DNA of 64,000 nucleotides from an uncultured Roseburia sp. (lineage in GTDB: Bacteria; Bacillota; Clostridia; Lachnospirales; Lachnospiraceae): the NCBI GenBank assembly GCA_945787015.1, contig CALZGM010000014.1, positions 20,482 through 84,481 on the forward strand, given 5' to 3'. The notes under the pieces were generated by a model. The model had not been told where the DNA came from and made no database searches. It saw only the letters and a program-made list of their open reading frames with translations. Each line of letters begins with the position of its first letter. Within the stretch, counting starts at the first letter, position 1. The translations under genes were made by a program, and so were the position numbers. Shown piece after piece: positions 32,233 through 43,500 of the stretch.

Positions 32233-32529
32233 ATGGCTGAACAGGTTTTGATTCAATTTCGCGCAGATAAGGCGTTAAAACAAGAAGTTTCTGAAATTTA
32301 TGAGGCTCTTGGCATGGATTTACCAACTGCTTTTCGAATGTTTATGACTAGAAGTAAGATGGTAAAAGGACTTCCTTTTGAAGCAACATTACCGGAAAAA
32401 GCAATAACGAGGGCAGAGGCAAAACGTGCATTTTTTGAATTGAGAGAACAGGCTGCAGATGTGCCGGAGATGTCACTAGACGAAATTAATGCTGAAATAA
32501 CAGCCGTTAGAGAAGAAAGAAAAAGGTAA
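32233..32529 (+). CDS. RelB/DinJ-type antitoxin
   Basis: A 98-residue protein from the ATG at 32233, which follows GGGGGAA. The N-terminus is a ribbon-helix-helix domain of RelB/DinJ type: VLIQFRADKALKQEVSEIYEALGMDLPTAFRMF, with the strand, helix A, turn and helix B. The C-terminal half (from about 55) is charged and helical, the usual toxin-neutralising tail. It precedes the PIN gene by 6 bp. The DinJ family usually pairs with RelE/YafQ toxins, so pairing with a PIN nuclease is less usual. Confidence 0.85.
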   Translation: MAEQVLIQFRADKALKQEVSEIYEALGMDLPTAFRMFMTRSKMVKGLPFEATLPEKAITRAEAKRAFFELREQAADVPEMSLDEINAEITAVREERKR

Positions 32530-32535
32530 GTGCTT

Positions 32536-32922
32536 ATGGTATATTATGCAGTTATCGATACAAATGTTTTCATTTCTGCTTTGCTTTCTAAAAAGGCAGA
32601 TTCAGCAACGGTACGAGTCTTAGAGGCAATGTTCGACGGAAAAATTGTACCTTTGTATCATAAGGATATCTTAGCAGAGTATGATGAGGTTCTTCATAGA
32701 AATAAATTCCATTTAAAAGAAAAAACGATTCAATTGGTTATAAATTCAGTAAAACAATATGGCATGGAAGTGTTTCCACAACCTACAGGTGAAATCTTAA
32801 TTGATATGGACGATTTGATATTTTATGAAGTTGCCATGGAAAAGAGAGAAGATGATGCTTATCTGGTTACAGGTAATCAAAAACATTATCCAATAAGAGA
32901 TTATATAGCGAAAAACATATAG
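32536..32922 (+). CDS. PIN-domain ribonuclease toxin
   Basis: A 128-residue PIN-fold protein of the COG1569 type. The acidic metal-site residues are visible: Asp8 in VIDTNVF, Glu in LAEYDEVL (about 54), Asp in the DMDDLIFYEVA helix and Asp in REDDAYLVTGN. The ATG at 32536 follows AAAGG at 9 nt; a GTG at 32530 is the alternative. As a toxin it would cleave RNA when released from the upstream antitoxin. The two genes form a compact operon. Confidence 0.85.
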   Translation: MVYYAVIDTNVFISALLSKKADSATVRVLEAMFDGKIVPLYHKDILAEYDEVLHRNKFHLKEKTIQLVINSVKQYGMEVFPQPTGEILIDMDDLIFYEVAMEKREDDAYLVTGNQKHYPIRDYIAKNI

Positions 32923-32959
32923 AAAAAACAGTAATTTTAAAAAATCGGAGGTACTTCCC

Positions 32960-33751
32960 TTGCAGGAAACAAACTATATCACGATTAAATCAAATAAAAA
33001 ACAGGTGGTGCTGGGTGTCAGTACAATTCTTTACGTCCTTATGGTAGGAAAGAATGCCCAGATACATGTTTCCGGAGGTAAAGTCTACGAAACAAGGATG
33101 ACTTTTTTTGAACTTGAGGAAAAACTCGGGGAGGGATTTATCAAAGTAAACCGGGGATGTATCGTGTCTGCGATGGCAATTCATGATATTACGGATAATG
33201 TCAACCTTAGCAATGGGGAGTCCTTAGTATACACGCTGAGAAAGAAAAAACAGATTATAGACCAACTCCATGAAAAGCAGAAGAACATGATTCACAGTTT
33301 CGCAGATGAGGGTATTCCGCAGACAGAGGAGGAATATCGCAGACATTACAGCAACTTTGACAATCTGCCTTTTGCGTTCACGGATATTGAGATGATATTT
33401 AATGAGGAACGCCATGCGGTGGACTGGATTTTCCGATACGGCAATCAGGCACTTGCAAAGCTGGAAAAGCTGCCGCTAGAGCAGCTGATTGGAAGCTCCT
33501 TTGGCAGCCTGTTTTCCAACATGGATTCCAAGTGGCTTAGAGGCTATGAACGTGCCACGCTTTTCGGAGAAACATTAGAACTGATTGACTACAGTCCGGA
33601 GATTGACACTTATTTGAAAGTGATTTGTTTTCCGACGTTTAAGGGGCATTGCGGCTGCATTTTGTTTGATATTTCAGAGATAAAATTTACGAAAAACAGC
33701 AGTGACGCCGAAAAAGCATTATTGCTTTACTTTGGGAGGATGCCTGAGTAA
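32960..33751 (+). CDS. LytTR DNA-binding regulator with C-terminal PAS-like domain (TTG start)
   Basis: A 263-residue protein that starts at TTG, placed by GGAGGT 7 nt upstream. Residues about 5-95 are a LytTR domain (TILYVLMVGKNAQIHV, then FIKVNRGCIVSAMAI, the typical FxxxHRSxxVN-like region). Residues about 125-250 resemble a PAS fold (FAFTDIEMIF, DWIFRYGNQALAKLE, then TYLKVICFPTFKGHCGCILFDI). No receiver domain is present, and the DNA-binding domain is N-terminal, the reverse of AgrA-type regulators, so it probably senses a small cytoplasmic signal directly. The targets are unknown. Confidence 0.78.
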   Translation: MQETNYITIKSNKKQVVLGVSTILYVLMVGKNAQIHVSGGKVYETRMTFFELEEKLGEGFIKVNRGCIVSAMAIHDITDNVNLSNGESLVYTLRKKKQIIDQLHEKQKNMIHSFADEGIPQTEEEYRRHYSNFDNLPFAFTDIEMIFNEERHAVDWIFRYGNQALAKLEKLPLEQLIGSSFGSLFSNMDSKWLRGYERATLFGETLELIDYSPEIDTYLKVICFPTFKGHCGCILFDISEIKFTKNSSDAEKALLLYFGRMPE

Positions 33752-33799
33752 AGTATGAAATGCCAAAAGAATTTGAGGATAGAAAAAAGAGGAATGAAA

Positions 33800-33857
33800 T
33801 TGTAATTTGGTAGGAAATCCGCTATACTAAGGAAAAGGCTTGGTATAGCGGTTTTTT
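33800..33857 (+). promoter_or_regulatory. Overlapping promoter and terminator palindrome before the DUF1703 gene
   Basis: TTGTAA (33800-33805), a 17-bp spacer and TATACT (33823-33828) form a promoter. The -10 element is inside the left arm of a 13-bp inverted repeat, CCGCTATACTAAG (33819-33831) with CTTGGTATAGCGG (33839-33851), followed by six T. Upstream transcripts would meet a complete terminator, while transcripts from this promoter would start in the loop and lack its left arm. The GGAGG of the DUF1703 gene begins 3 nt after the T-run. Confidence 0.65.
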
Positions 33858-33869
33858 GTGGAGGCGTAT

Positions 33870-35567
33870 ATGGCAAGAAATGTAGCGATTGGGATACAAC
33901 AGTTTAATGAACTCATAGAAAAAAACTATTTTTACATTGATAAAACATCCTTTATTAAGGAGTGGTGGGAAAGCGGAGATAGTGTAACGCTGATTAACCG
34001 CCCACGCCGTTTTGGAAAGACGCTTAACATAAGTATGGTAGAGCAGTTTTTTTCCGTGGATTATGCGAATCGCGGAGATTTGTTTGAGGGGCTTTCCATC
34101 TGGGAAGATGAAAAATACAGGGCGCTTCAGGGGACTTATCCGGTGATTAGTTTGTCTTTTGCCAGAGTTAAGGAAATGAACTATGTGGACACCCGTGAGA
34201 AAATCTGTGCGATTCTGAGAAATCTATATATAAAATTCTCTTTTCTGAAAGATAGTGAAGTGCTAACGGATGCAGACAGAGCTTATTTTGAGCGTATTTT
34301 AGCGGTAGAGATTAGTAATTCCGATGCAAGCTCTGCATTGTATCAGCTTTCTGATTATTTGTACCGCTATTATGGCAAAAAGGTGATCATCCTGTTGGAT
34401 GAGTACGACACTCCGATGCAGGAAGCATATGTAGATGGCTATTGGGACGAACTGGTAGCCTTTACCAGAAGCATGTTTAACTCTGCGTTTAAGACCAATC
34501 CATGGCTGGAACGTGCCATTATGACAGGCATCACGCGTGTCAGCAAAGAATCCATCTTCTCCGACTTAAATAATTTGAAGGTGGTTACAACTACTTCTGA
34601 CGAATATGCCACGGCTTTTGGCTTTACGGAAGAAGAAGTATTTGCAGCGCTGGAGGAATGTGGACTCTCAGAGGAAAAGGAGCAGGTAAAGCGGTGGTAT
34701 GATGGTTTTATCTTCGGGGAGCATAAGGATATCTATAATCCATGGTCCATTCTGAATTTTTTGGATACAGGAAAGTTCACCACATACTGGGCGAACACCA
34801 GCTCCAATAGTCTGGTGGGCAAACTCCTGCGGGAAGGAAACCGTAGAATAAAGGAGAAGTTTGAAAGTCTGCTTAGGGGAGAGAGGATATTTACCCCGAT
34901 TGACGAGCAGATTGTTTACAACCAGCTTGACAATAACGATTCTGCAATTTGGAGTCTGTTACTGGCAAGTGGTTATCTCAAGGTACTCAGTTATGAGAGA
35001 GAGGAGCTTTTGGAAAACGGGGAAGAAGCAAAATATGAACTGACTCTGACCAATTATGAGGTGGAGCGCATGTTCAACAGTATGGTGCGCGGATGGTTCA
35101 AAGACGCCAGTGTGGACTACAACGATTTTATCAAGGCAATGCTGCAGGATGACATTGAAGCCATGAATGCGTACATGAACCGTGTTGTTCTTTACACCTT
35201 CAGCTATTTTGACACCGGAAATCATCCTTCCGGAGAGGAACCGGAGCGGTTCTACCATGGCTTTGTGCTGGGATTGATTGTGGATTTGCAAGGCAAATAT
35301 CTCATAACTTCGAACAGAGAGAGCGGTTTTGGCAGATATGATGTAATGCTGGAACCAAGGAATCCGAAAGAGGATGATGCCATCATTCTGGAATTCAAGG
35401 TCATCAATCCAAGAAAAGAGAGCAGTCTGGAAGACACCGTACAGGCTGCCTTAGAACAGATTGAGAAAAAACAGTATGCCGCACAGCTGATAGCACGGGG
35501 AATTCCGGCAGAACACATTCGCAAGTTTGGCTTTGCTTTTGAAGGAAAAAAAGTTCTGATTGGATAA
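33870..35567 (+). CDS. DUF1703 AAA-ATPase-like / PD-(D/E)XK protein, copy 1
   Basis: A 565-residue protein from the ATG at 33870 (GGAGG upstream). The N-terminal part opens with AIGIQQFNELIEKNYFYIDKT and a P-loop RPRRFGKTL (44-52); the Walker B is VIILLDEYD (about 172-180). The C-terminal end has a nuclease-like core: GRYDVML (Asp about 490) and IILEFKV (Glu-x-Lys about 507-509), then a helix with QAALEQIEKKQYA. This family is widespread and multicopy in gut Firmicutes and Bacteroidetes, with no settled function. It is the first of two copies in a recent tandem duplication. Confidence 0.88.
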   Translation: MARNVAIGIQQFNELIEKNYFYIDKTSFIKEWWESGDSVTLINRPRRFGKTLNISMVEQFFSVDYANRGDLFEGLSIWEDEKYRALQGTYPVISLSFARVKEMNYVDTREKICAILRNLYIKFSFLKDSEVLTDADRAYFERILAVEISNSDASSALYQLSDYLYRYYGKKVIILLDEYDTPMQEAYVDGYWDELVAFTRSMFNSAFKTNPWLERAIMTGITRVSKESIFSDLNNLKVVTTTSDEYATAFGFTEEEVFAALEECGLSEEKEQVKRWYDGFIFGEHKDIYNPWSILNFLDTGKFTTYWANTSSNSLVGKLLREGNRRIKEKFESLLRGERIFTPIDEQIVYNQLDNNDSAIWSLLLASGYLKVLSYEREELLENGEEAKYELTLTNYEVERMFNSMVRGWFKDASVDYNDFIKAMLQDDIEAMNAYMNRVVLYTFSYFDTGNHPSGEEPERFYHGFVLGLIVDLQGKYLITSNRESGFGRYDVMLEPRNPKEDDAIILEFKVINPRKESSLEDTVQAALEQIEKKQYAAQLIARGIPAEHIRKFGFAFEGKKVLIG

Positions 35568-35583
35568 TTTTGTGGAGGCGTAT

Positions 35584-37281
35584 ATGGCAAGAAATGTAGC
35601 GATTGGGATACAACAGTTTAATGAACTCATAGAAAAAAACTATTTTTACATTGATAAAACATCCTTTATTAAGGAGTGGTGGGAAAGCGGAGATAGTGTA
35701 ACGCTGATTAACCGCCCACGCCGTTTTGGAAAGACGCTTAACATAAGTATGGTAGAGCAGTTTTTTTCCGTGGATTATGCGAATCGCGGAGATTTGTTTG
35801 AGGGGCTTTCCATCTGGGAAGATGAAAAATACAGGGCGCTTCAGGGGACTTATCCGGTGATTAGTTTGTCTTTTGCCAGAGTTAAGGAAATGAACTATGT
35901 GGACACCCGTGAGAAAATCTGTGCGATTCTGAGAAATCTATATATAAAATTCTCTTTTCTGAAAGATAGTGAAGTGCTAACGGATGCAGACAGAGCTTAT
36001 TTTGAGCGTATTTTAGCGGTAGAGATTAGTAATTCCGATGCAAGCTCTGCATTGTATCAGCTTTCTGATTATTTGTACCGCTATTATGGCAAAAAGGTGA
36101 TCATCCTGTTGGATGAGTACGACACTCCGATGCAGGAAGCATATGTAGATGGCTATTGGGACGAACTGGTAGCCTTTACCAGAAGCATGTTTAACTCTGC
36201 GTTTAAGACCAATCCATGGCTGGAACGTGCCATTATGACAGGCATCACGCGTGTCAGCAAAGAATCCATCTTCTCCGACTTAAATAATTTGAAGGTGGTT
36301 ACAACTACTTCTGACGAATATGCCACGGCTTTTGGCTTTACGGAAGAAGAAGTATTTGCAGCGCTGGAGGAATGTGGACTCTCAGAGGAAAAGGAGCAGG
36401 TAAAGCGGTGGTATGATGGTTTTATCTTCGGGGAGCATAAGGATATCTATAATCCATGGTCCATTCTGAATTTTTTGGATACAGGAAAGTTCACCACATA
36501 CTGGGCGAACACCAGCTCCAATAGTCTGGTGGGCAAACTCCTGCGGGAAGGAAACCGTAGAATAAAGGAGAAGTTTGAAAGTCTGCTTAGGGGAGAGAGG
36601 ATATTTACCCCGATTGACGAGCAGATTGTTTACAACCAGCTTGACAATAACGATTCTGCAATTTGGAGTCTGTTACTGGCAAGTGGTTATCTCAAGGTAC
36701 TCAGTTATGAGAGAGAGGAGCTTTTGGAAAACGGGGAAGAAGCAAAATATGAACTGACTCTGACCAATTATGAGGTGGAGCGCATGTTCAACAGTATGGT
36801 GCGCGGATGGTTCAAAGACGCCAGTGTGGACTACAACGATTTTATCAAGGCAATGCTGCAGGATGACATTGAAGCCATGAATGCGTACATGAACCGTGTT
36901 GTTCTTTACACCTTCAGCTATTTTGACACCGGAAATCATCCTTCCGGAGAGGAACCGGAGCGGTTCTACCATGGCTTTGTGCTGGGATTGATTGTGGATT
37001 TGCAAGGCAAATATCTCATAACTTCGAACAGAGAGAGCGGTTTTGGCAGATATGATGTAATGCTGGAACCAAGGAATCCGAAAGAGGATGATGCCATCAT
37101 TCTGGAATTCAAGGTCATCAATCCAAGAAAAGAGAGCAGTCTGGAAGACACCGTACAGGCTGCCTTAGAACAGATTGAGAAAAAACAGTATGCCGCACAG
37201 CTGATAGCACGGGGAATTCCGGCAGAACACATTCGCAAGTTTGGCTTTGCCTTTGAAGGAAAAAAAGTTCTGATTGGATAA
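35584..37281 (+). CDS. DUF1703 AAA-ATPase-like / PD-(D/E)XK protein, copy 2
   Basis: The same 565-residue protein as copy 1, with the start and ribosome binding site duplicated exactly (1,714 bp later). The start lies 16 bp after the copy-1 stop, so it is transcribed from the copy-1 promoter, and it ends at the terminator at 37309-37342. One silent difference near the 3' end separates the copies. Their near identity implies a very recent event or ongoing homogenisation; it could also be variable within the population. Confidence 0.88.
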   Translation: MARNVAIGIQQFNELIEKNYFYIDKTSFIKEWWESGDSVTLINRPRRFGKTLNISMVEQFFSVDYANRGDLFEGLSIWEDEKYRALQGTYPVISLSFARVKEMNYVDTREKICAILRNLYIKFSFLKDSEVLTDADRAYFERILAVEISNSDASSALYQLSDYLYRYYGKKVIILLDEYDTPMQEAYVDGYWDELVAFTRSMFNSAFKTNPWLERAIMTGITRVSKESIFSDLNNLKVVTTTSDEYATAFGFTEEEVFAALEECGLSEEKEQVKRWYDGFIFGEHKDIYNPWSILNFLDTGKFTTYWANTSSNSLVGKLLREGNRRIKEKFESLLRGERIFTPIDEQIVYNQLDNNDSAIWSLLLASGYLKVLSYEREELLENGEEAKYELTLTNYEVERMFNSMVRGWFKDASVDYNDFIKAMLQDDIEAMNAYMNRVVLYTFSYFDTGNHPSGEEPERFYHGFVLGLIVDLQGKYLITSNRESGFGRYDVMLEPRNPKEDDAIILEFKVINPRKESSLEDTVQAALEQIEKKQYAAQLIARGIPAEHIRKFGFAFEGKKVLIG

Positions 37282-37308
37282 ATAGAATACTAGAAAAAGT
37301 GGCAGTAC

Positions 37309-37342
37309 AAAGACAGATGGAGATATTCCAACTGTCTTTTTT
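37309..37342 (+). terminator. Intrinsic terminator after the DUF1703 pair
   Basis: AAAGACAG-a-TGGA (37309-37321) pairs with TCCA-a-CTGTCTTT (37327-37339) around a 5-nt loop with one internal A-A mismatch, followed by TTT. The rest of the gap to the surface-protein gene (37343-37517) shows nothing I can name beyond an AT-rich stretch and the ribosome binding site. Confidence 0.75.
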
Positions 37343-37517
37343 GAACTTCACGCTTGCATCTCAATAGCTTTATGTCGATTCGTGCCGTTTCCGTGTCGTT
37401 TCGAGACAGGTTTATTGAAAAAATTAATAAAAGTCATTAAAATAGTTAGGAAAAATTTGGTGGCTGAGAAAAAACCACAGCCATGCAGATATAGAGAAAA
37501 ATAATGGAGAGGAACTT

Positions 37518-40500
37518 ATGAAGAAACAGAAACACTTGAAAACAATCGAAAAACGTCTGCTTGCCCTTTTTATGAGCGTCTGCCTGATTGGAACGATGAT
37601 TCCGATTCCGGTAAGGGCAGAGGATGGTGACACAGTGGTGGCTCTATCTGAGAACAAGGTCATCACCGACTGGGAATGGGTAGATGACTGGAAGATTATC
37701 GACCCGGATAGCGGAAACGTCTTACTGCCTTTTGCCAGCGCGGAAAATGTCGCTTATTTTGACAATATTGTGGAGATGCTGCCAACTGCGATTTCAGCTG
37801 GTGGTGAGGAACTAACCCTTGGGGAATGGGGTTGCGAGGACTACCCTGTGGAGAGTGGCGCTTATGAGGGCGAGTACGTCTTTGAGACCACCCTGCCCGA
37901 TGGCTATACCCTGTCCGACGACACCAATGTCTTGGACTTAACTGTGGTACTGGGCAACTCGGATGGATATGATGCTGAGGTATACGCTTATGAACCAATT
38001 GATACTACATTGGAACCGGGAAGCACCCTTGACGTATCTAAGATTCCGATGGGATGTCTAACTCCGCGCCGATATTTCATCAGGGAAGAGGGTACCTATA
38101 CCATCACCGGATATAATAGTAACGACACCACAGCTCGTTTTGTGATTTATGCTTCTTGTACCATTATTTTAGATAATGTGAATCTTGAGGCCGGCATTAC
38201 GTATGAGGATCGAACGGATGTGTATTATGGAAGCGGAAAACGCGGTGTGTTTGAAATTAGCAATCCTGTGAATGTGGACTTTGTTCTTCAGGGTAGCAAC
38301 CGTATTGTACCGCAAAATTATTACGGATATAGTGATAAATTGAACGCTATTCTGCTTGATTCTGCTAATGGTCAGGTAACCTTTTCCGGTACCGGTTCAT
38401 TAGATTTAGAAGGACGAATTGCCCCTGTACAAAGGGCGAGTACGAGTAGCACACCTTATAAGATAGTCATGAAAAGCGGTACTGTGGAATGTTTTGGCAT
38501 TGGTAATCGTAACGCTCTTGTTGATCCTATCGAGGTGGTTTCGGCAGATAACAGCCAATTTGTATATGAAGGCGGGAATTTCTACAATGGTGTAGATGAT
38601 AATACAAGTTATTTCGGTGTTACAAAGGATAACACTACGGGTGATATCTACCGCGTAAAAATCCCTGTTAGTTCAAGTACCGTTCAGGTGAAGGTTGGTG
38701 CGAATGGAAGTTTCTCAACAGCGAAAGCTATTAGTGGTAATATATATGTTTGGAATAGTGGAAAGGTAACCGATTATTATGTCATCGATGGTAGCAATTA
38801 TTACCATTACCGAAGCACGAACAGTACCGGAAGCAAATATTTGACAGATGCTGTGGAGGTAACGGATGATGCCTCTGTTAGTGGCGCAAAAGGAACTGTG
38901 AAAGTGGGCGGATCTACCGTGAGCGATGCAATCCTTACCTTTACTGGTGAGCAGTTTACCGGAAGCTGCACAACGGATTCTAACGGAGCATACGATAAAG
39001 CAATACCTCAGGGTACCTATCAGGTGAGTGTTAAGCTGTCTGGTTCGGATGTTACATACAATATGGGAACGATTACCCTAAATCAGGAATCGAAACAGAC
39101 CTATGACTTCGGCTTAACAACTTTGACCGGTACCGTGAAGGATACGAGTGAAACTCCGAATCTTCTTTCAAATGCCAGAATCTCGGTGGAGTATGATGGA
39201 ACATCCTATACCGCAGTTTCAGGAAGTGACGGCGTCTATACGATGGTGCTTCCTAATGGTATTGCGTCAGAGGGGGGGACCTTTTCGGTGACGGCTAATC
39301 ATCTGATGGCTAGTTCTAAAACAGAAACCGTAAATTATCAGGCACCGAACACAATCTGTGATTTTACTTTAACTGCAGCAAGCTCGACAGAGATTAATGT
39401 CTATACGGAAGATGATTTGATAATGCTGTCTGAATTTGCAGATCAGTTGAGCTATAAAACGATTAATTTGATGAATGATATTACCCTGACCGGCAGATTT
39501 CAGGGAATCGAGCGCTCAGACAACCATATAGAAGAGATGACTTTTAACGGGAACGGGCATACCATCGAGAACCTAACCACACCACTGTTTCAGAGACCTA
39601 GAAATTCTTCCATCCTGTATAGATGTACCGTCACGGATTTGCATCTGAAGGGGGAAATCAACGATAATGAACACTCCTATGTGGGTGCGCTGGCAACAAT
39701 CTTTAATGGACATAAAAATTACGGAATAATTAATGGTTGTTCCTTTGAAGGCTCGATTAAATCAACAGTAAAAAACGCTTGTGTCGGTGGTTTGGTTGGT
39801 TCGTCATCTGACTCTGTAATTAAGAACAGTTTTGTAAGGTTGACAGAAATCACGGCAAACAATGCAGAATACATGGGTGGTATTGTTGGGGATGCAAAAG
39901 CAGGTATTTATAATAGCTATGCAATCATCAAATCATTTGGTGGCACAATGTCAGAGGGAAAAGAAAATAATAGAGGTTCGATTGTAGGTGGTAATAGCGA
40001 AGGCGGAGGCATGTGGATCAATACCTGCTATGCCGTTGTAGAGAGCAAAGAAACATCGTCGGTAGTACATCGGATGGGACTTGGAGGTTCAAACTACCAA
40101 TATAACTTTTCCTATGGACCATCGGGCGTGTTTGGCACAGATGCAACGGATATGTCTCATGCCACTGATTTAAGTTTGAATCTGATGACGGCAGCTGCCG
40201 GAAGCGGTACAGAAGAGAATGCACCGTTAGTAGACCGGCTGAATGCGCACGCAAGCGGTTATAAGACCTGGTACAATGGAACCGATGGTTATCCTTGCTT
40301 TACGATTCCGACCTACACCATTACGTTTAGTGGTGGTTCGAAGGGTACCGGAAGCCAGGAGGCAAAGAGTGTTACACTTGGAGAATCGGTAACCTTGCCG
40401 GGTGCGGTTTATAAAAATAGTGACTATGTGCAGAAAGGCTGGGCAACGAGCGAGAATAGTACAACAAAGGCTTATGAACTAGGCGTGAGCATTTCACCTA

Positions 40501-43500
40501 CGGCAAATATGACGCTGTATCCTTACTGGGAAGAAAAGCAGGTGGCTACTGGATACGAGGTGCCAACAGGTCTGACTGCAATTTATGGAGATACATTAAG
40601 CAATATTTCTTTACCGGATGGTTTTACATGGAATGCACCGGAAACTTCGGTAGGAGATGTTGGCACACGTACCTTTACAGCAACCTATACGCCAACGGAT
40701 GAAACATATAGAAAGAATCCCAATGTGCAGGTGTCGGTAGAAGTTAAGAGAGCCCCAGCAATATATGATACATTGGTAAACAAAGTGACAAATCTTACCT
40801 ATAATCGTGCTGCGCAGCAACTTGTGACAGCCGGTACGACGTCACACGGTACGATTGTTTACAGCTTGACAGGAAATAGTGACTATACGAGTACGATTCC
40901 AACGGCAACGAATGCCGGAGAATATACCGTATACTATATGATTCAGGGTGATGCCAACCATAAGGACAGTGAAGTCGGAAACGTGACGGTATCGATTGGA
41001 AAAGCAAATCTGGAAGATGCAGAGATTACACTCGGGGATTCCCTCACCTATAATGGCGAGGAGCAGACACAAAGCATTGCAAGTGTAATAGTTGGAACTA
41101 TGACGCTTGCAGCAGGTGAATATACCGTTTCGGGTAATACAAGGTCAAATGCCGGAACCTATACACTGACAGTCACAGGTAACGGAAACTTCGAAGGAAG
41201 CAAACAAAAGAATTTTACTATTGCAAGGAAAGCAACTGTTTTGGTACCGGATATAGATAAGAAGTATGTCTATACTGCCGGCTCAAAAGACGCTGTGGTA
41301 AGCATTGACATTGCAAGCTTACTTCCTGCTGACAGAGGAGAGACGACATATTTACTTGCGGAGAATACGGCTGTTTATGTAACAGATAAGGCAGTTGGTA
41401 CAGATGGAATGCTGACTTATAAGGTAGGCACAAGCGGAACAATAGGTGATAGCACAACACTGACGGTGACTGCCGAGTCTACAAATTATGAAGACATTAC
41501 TGTAAACGTAAACATCTATATTGTTGATAAATATATCGTAGCAGAAAAGGAAGATGCTAAGGTAGACATTACGGGAAGCAACACATTGATCTATGGTCAG
41601 ACGTTGAGTACATTGACATTAAATACAAGCGTAGCCAAATTTGTAGAGGATGGAGATGCTACGAAAGAAGTAACAGGCACCCTTGCTTGGGCAAACCCTG
41701 ATGTGGTATTACCTGCCGGAACGACAGTGGCAACCTGGAAATTTACACCCGATGATTCGATGGCAAGCACCTATCAGGAGTTGACGGGAGTGGTTGCGAT
41801 TACAGTAAATAAAGCAACACCGGATGTAACTGCCTTACCAACCGTGGCAGCCAGAACCTATAACCCGACTGTAAGCCTTACGAACGATGACTTGACAGGC
41901 GGAACAGTTACCGGTGTAGATGGCAATCCTCTTGATGGTGAATGGAGCTGGCAGAGTTCCGGTATCATTCCAACCGTAAACAACAGCGGATATGTGGCAG
42001 TATTCACGCCGACAGACAGCACGAACTATAATACGGTTACACGAACCATTACAGTAACGGTTACTAAGGCTACTCCTTATATTGCAACAGCACCGACAGC
42101 GGCTGCAATTACCTATGGGGATACCCTTAGTGCTTCTGCTCTTTCCAGCGGTATCGTGCAGTATAGCGACAGTAATACCGCAACTGTTGCGGGAAGCTTT
42201 GCATGGGCAGATAGCAGCATGAAACCGAGTGTCTCTGACAGCAACACCACAACCTATCAGGTGGTATTTAATCCTTCTGATATGGTTAATTATAATACAG
42301 TAGAAACAACAGTTATCCTGACCGTAAGCAAGGCAGAAAATGCACCGAATATTCCTTCGGCTACCATGAACGTGGCAAATAGCTGTACAAAGGTAAGTGA
42401 CGTGACCTTACCGACCGGCTGGGTATGGCAGGATGCAGATAAAGATACTGCGCTTACCGTAGGCACAGCAGTAACAGCAACTGCAGTTTATGATGGAGCG
42501 GATAAAGGAAACTATGTAAATGAAACAGTATCCGTAACCATTACAAGGTCAGAATGTGAACATGCTCATACAGAAATCAGAGAAGTAGTAGCGGCTTCTT
42601 GTACCGCAGATGGTTATACCGGAGATACTTATTGTACCGATTGTAGTGTCAAGATAAAGACAGGAACTGCAACCCCTGCCCTTGGACATAACTATACAAG
42701 CAAAGTAACAACAGAACCGACGACTGACCGGGAAGGTGTCAGAACCTACACCTGTGACCGTTGCGGACACAGCTACACAAGAGCGATTGAAAAATTGCAG
42801 GATAACAATAATAATCCGACAGACAATAATCCGGGAGAAAACAAGCCGGGAGAAAATCAACCGGGAGAAGAAAATACACCGGATACCGGAAAGCCATACA
42901 TCAAAGATGAGACAGGCAAGGAAGGCTGGGACGTAATCAAGGATGAAGCGGATAAAACAAAAGATGGCGATACAGTAGTTGTAGAAATGAATGGTTCATC
43001 TGTTGCTCCGGGTGATGTGCTGGATGAGATCAAAGGAAAAGACGTTACTATTGTATTTGACATGAGAGGCGGTATCACATGGAGCGTAAACGGTGAGAGT
43101 ATTACCGGGGATAAGATAGGTGATATTGATTTCTCTGTAGAAGTCGGCACAAACACCATTCCGGTAGATGTTATCTATAATGTAAGCGGAGAACGTTACA
43201 GTCAGCAGATTAGCTTGGCATACGACGGAGAGTTTGGATTTACGGCAGTGCTTTCCATTAACATGGGCAAGAAGAACTCCGGACTTTTCGCAAACCTGTT
43301 CTATTATAACGAGCAGACCGGAGAACTGGAATTTATCTGTGCAGGCGAGATTGCAGAGAATGGAATCGCAGAACTGACCTTTACCCATGCTTCGGATTAT
43401 GCAATTGTAATTGATAAGGAACCGATGGATGTCGCTTCGAATGAAACATCTGACACAAATGCGGATGCAGATACATCGGATAGTGGAGAGAAGGATACAC

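Larger units (their letters stand above)
33854..37281 (+). repeat. Near-perfect 1,714-bp tandem duplication
   Basis: Unit 1 is 33854-35567 and unit 2 is 35568-37281. Each begins TTTTGTGGAGGCGTAT and ends at the TAA of a DUF1703 gene, so each unit is exactly one ribosome binding site plus one gene. The translations are identical, and the only base difference I found is T35537 versus C37251 (silent). Only the first unit has the upstream promoter palindrome. Confidence 0.95.

Noticed and set aside
33854-37281. Insertion sequence or composite transposon
   Set aside because: There is no transposase, no terminal inverted repeats and no target duplication; the unit is a simple tandem repeat of one gene.
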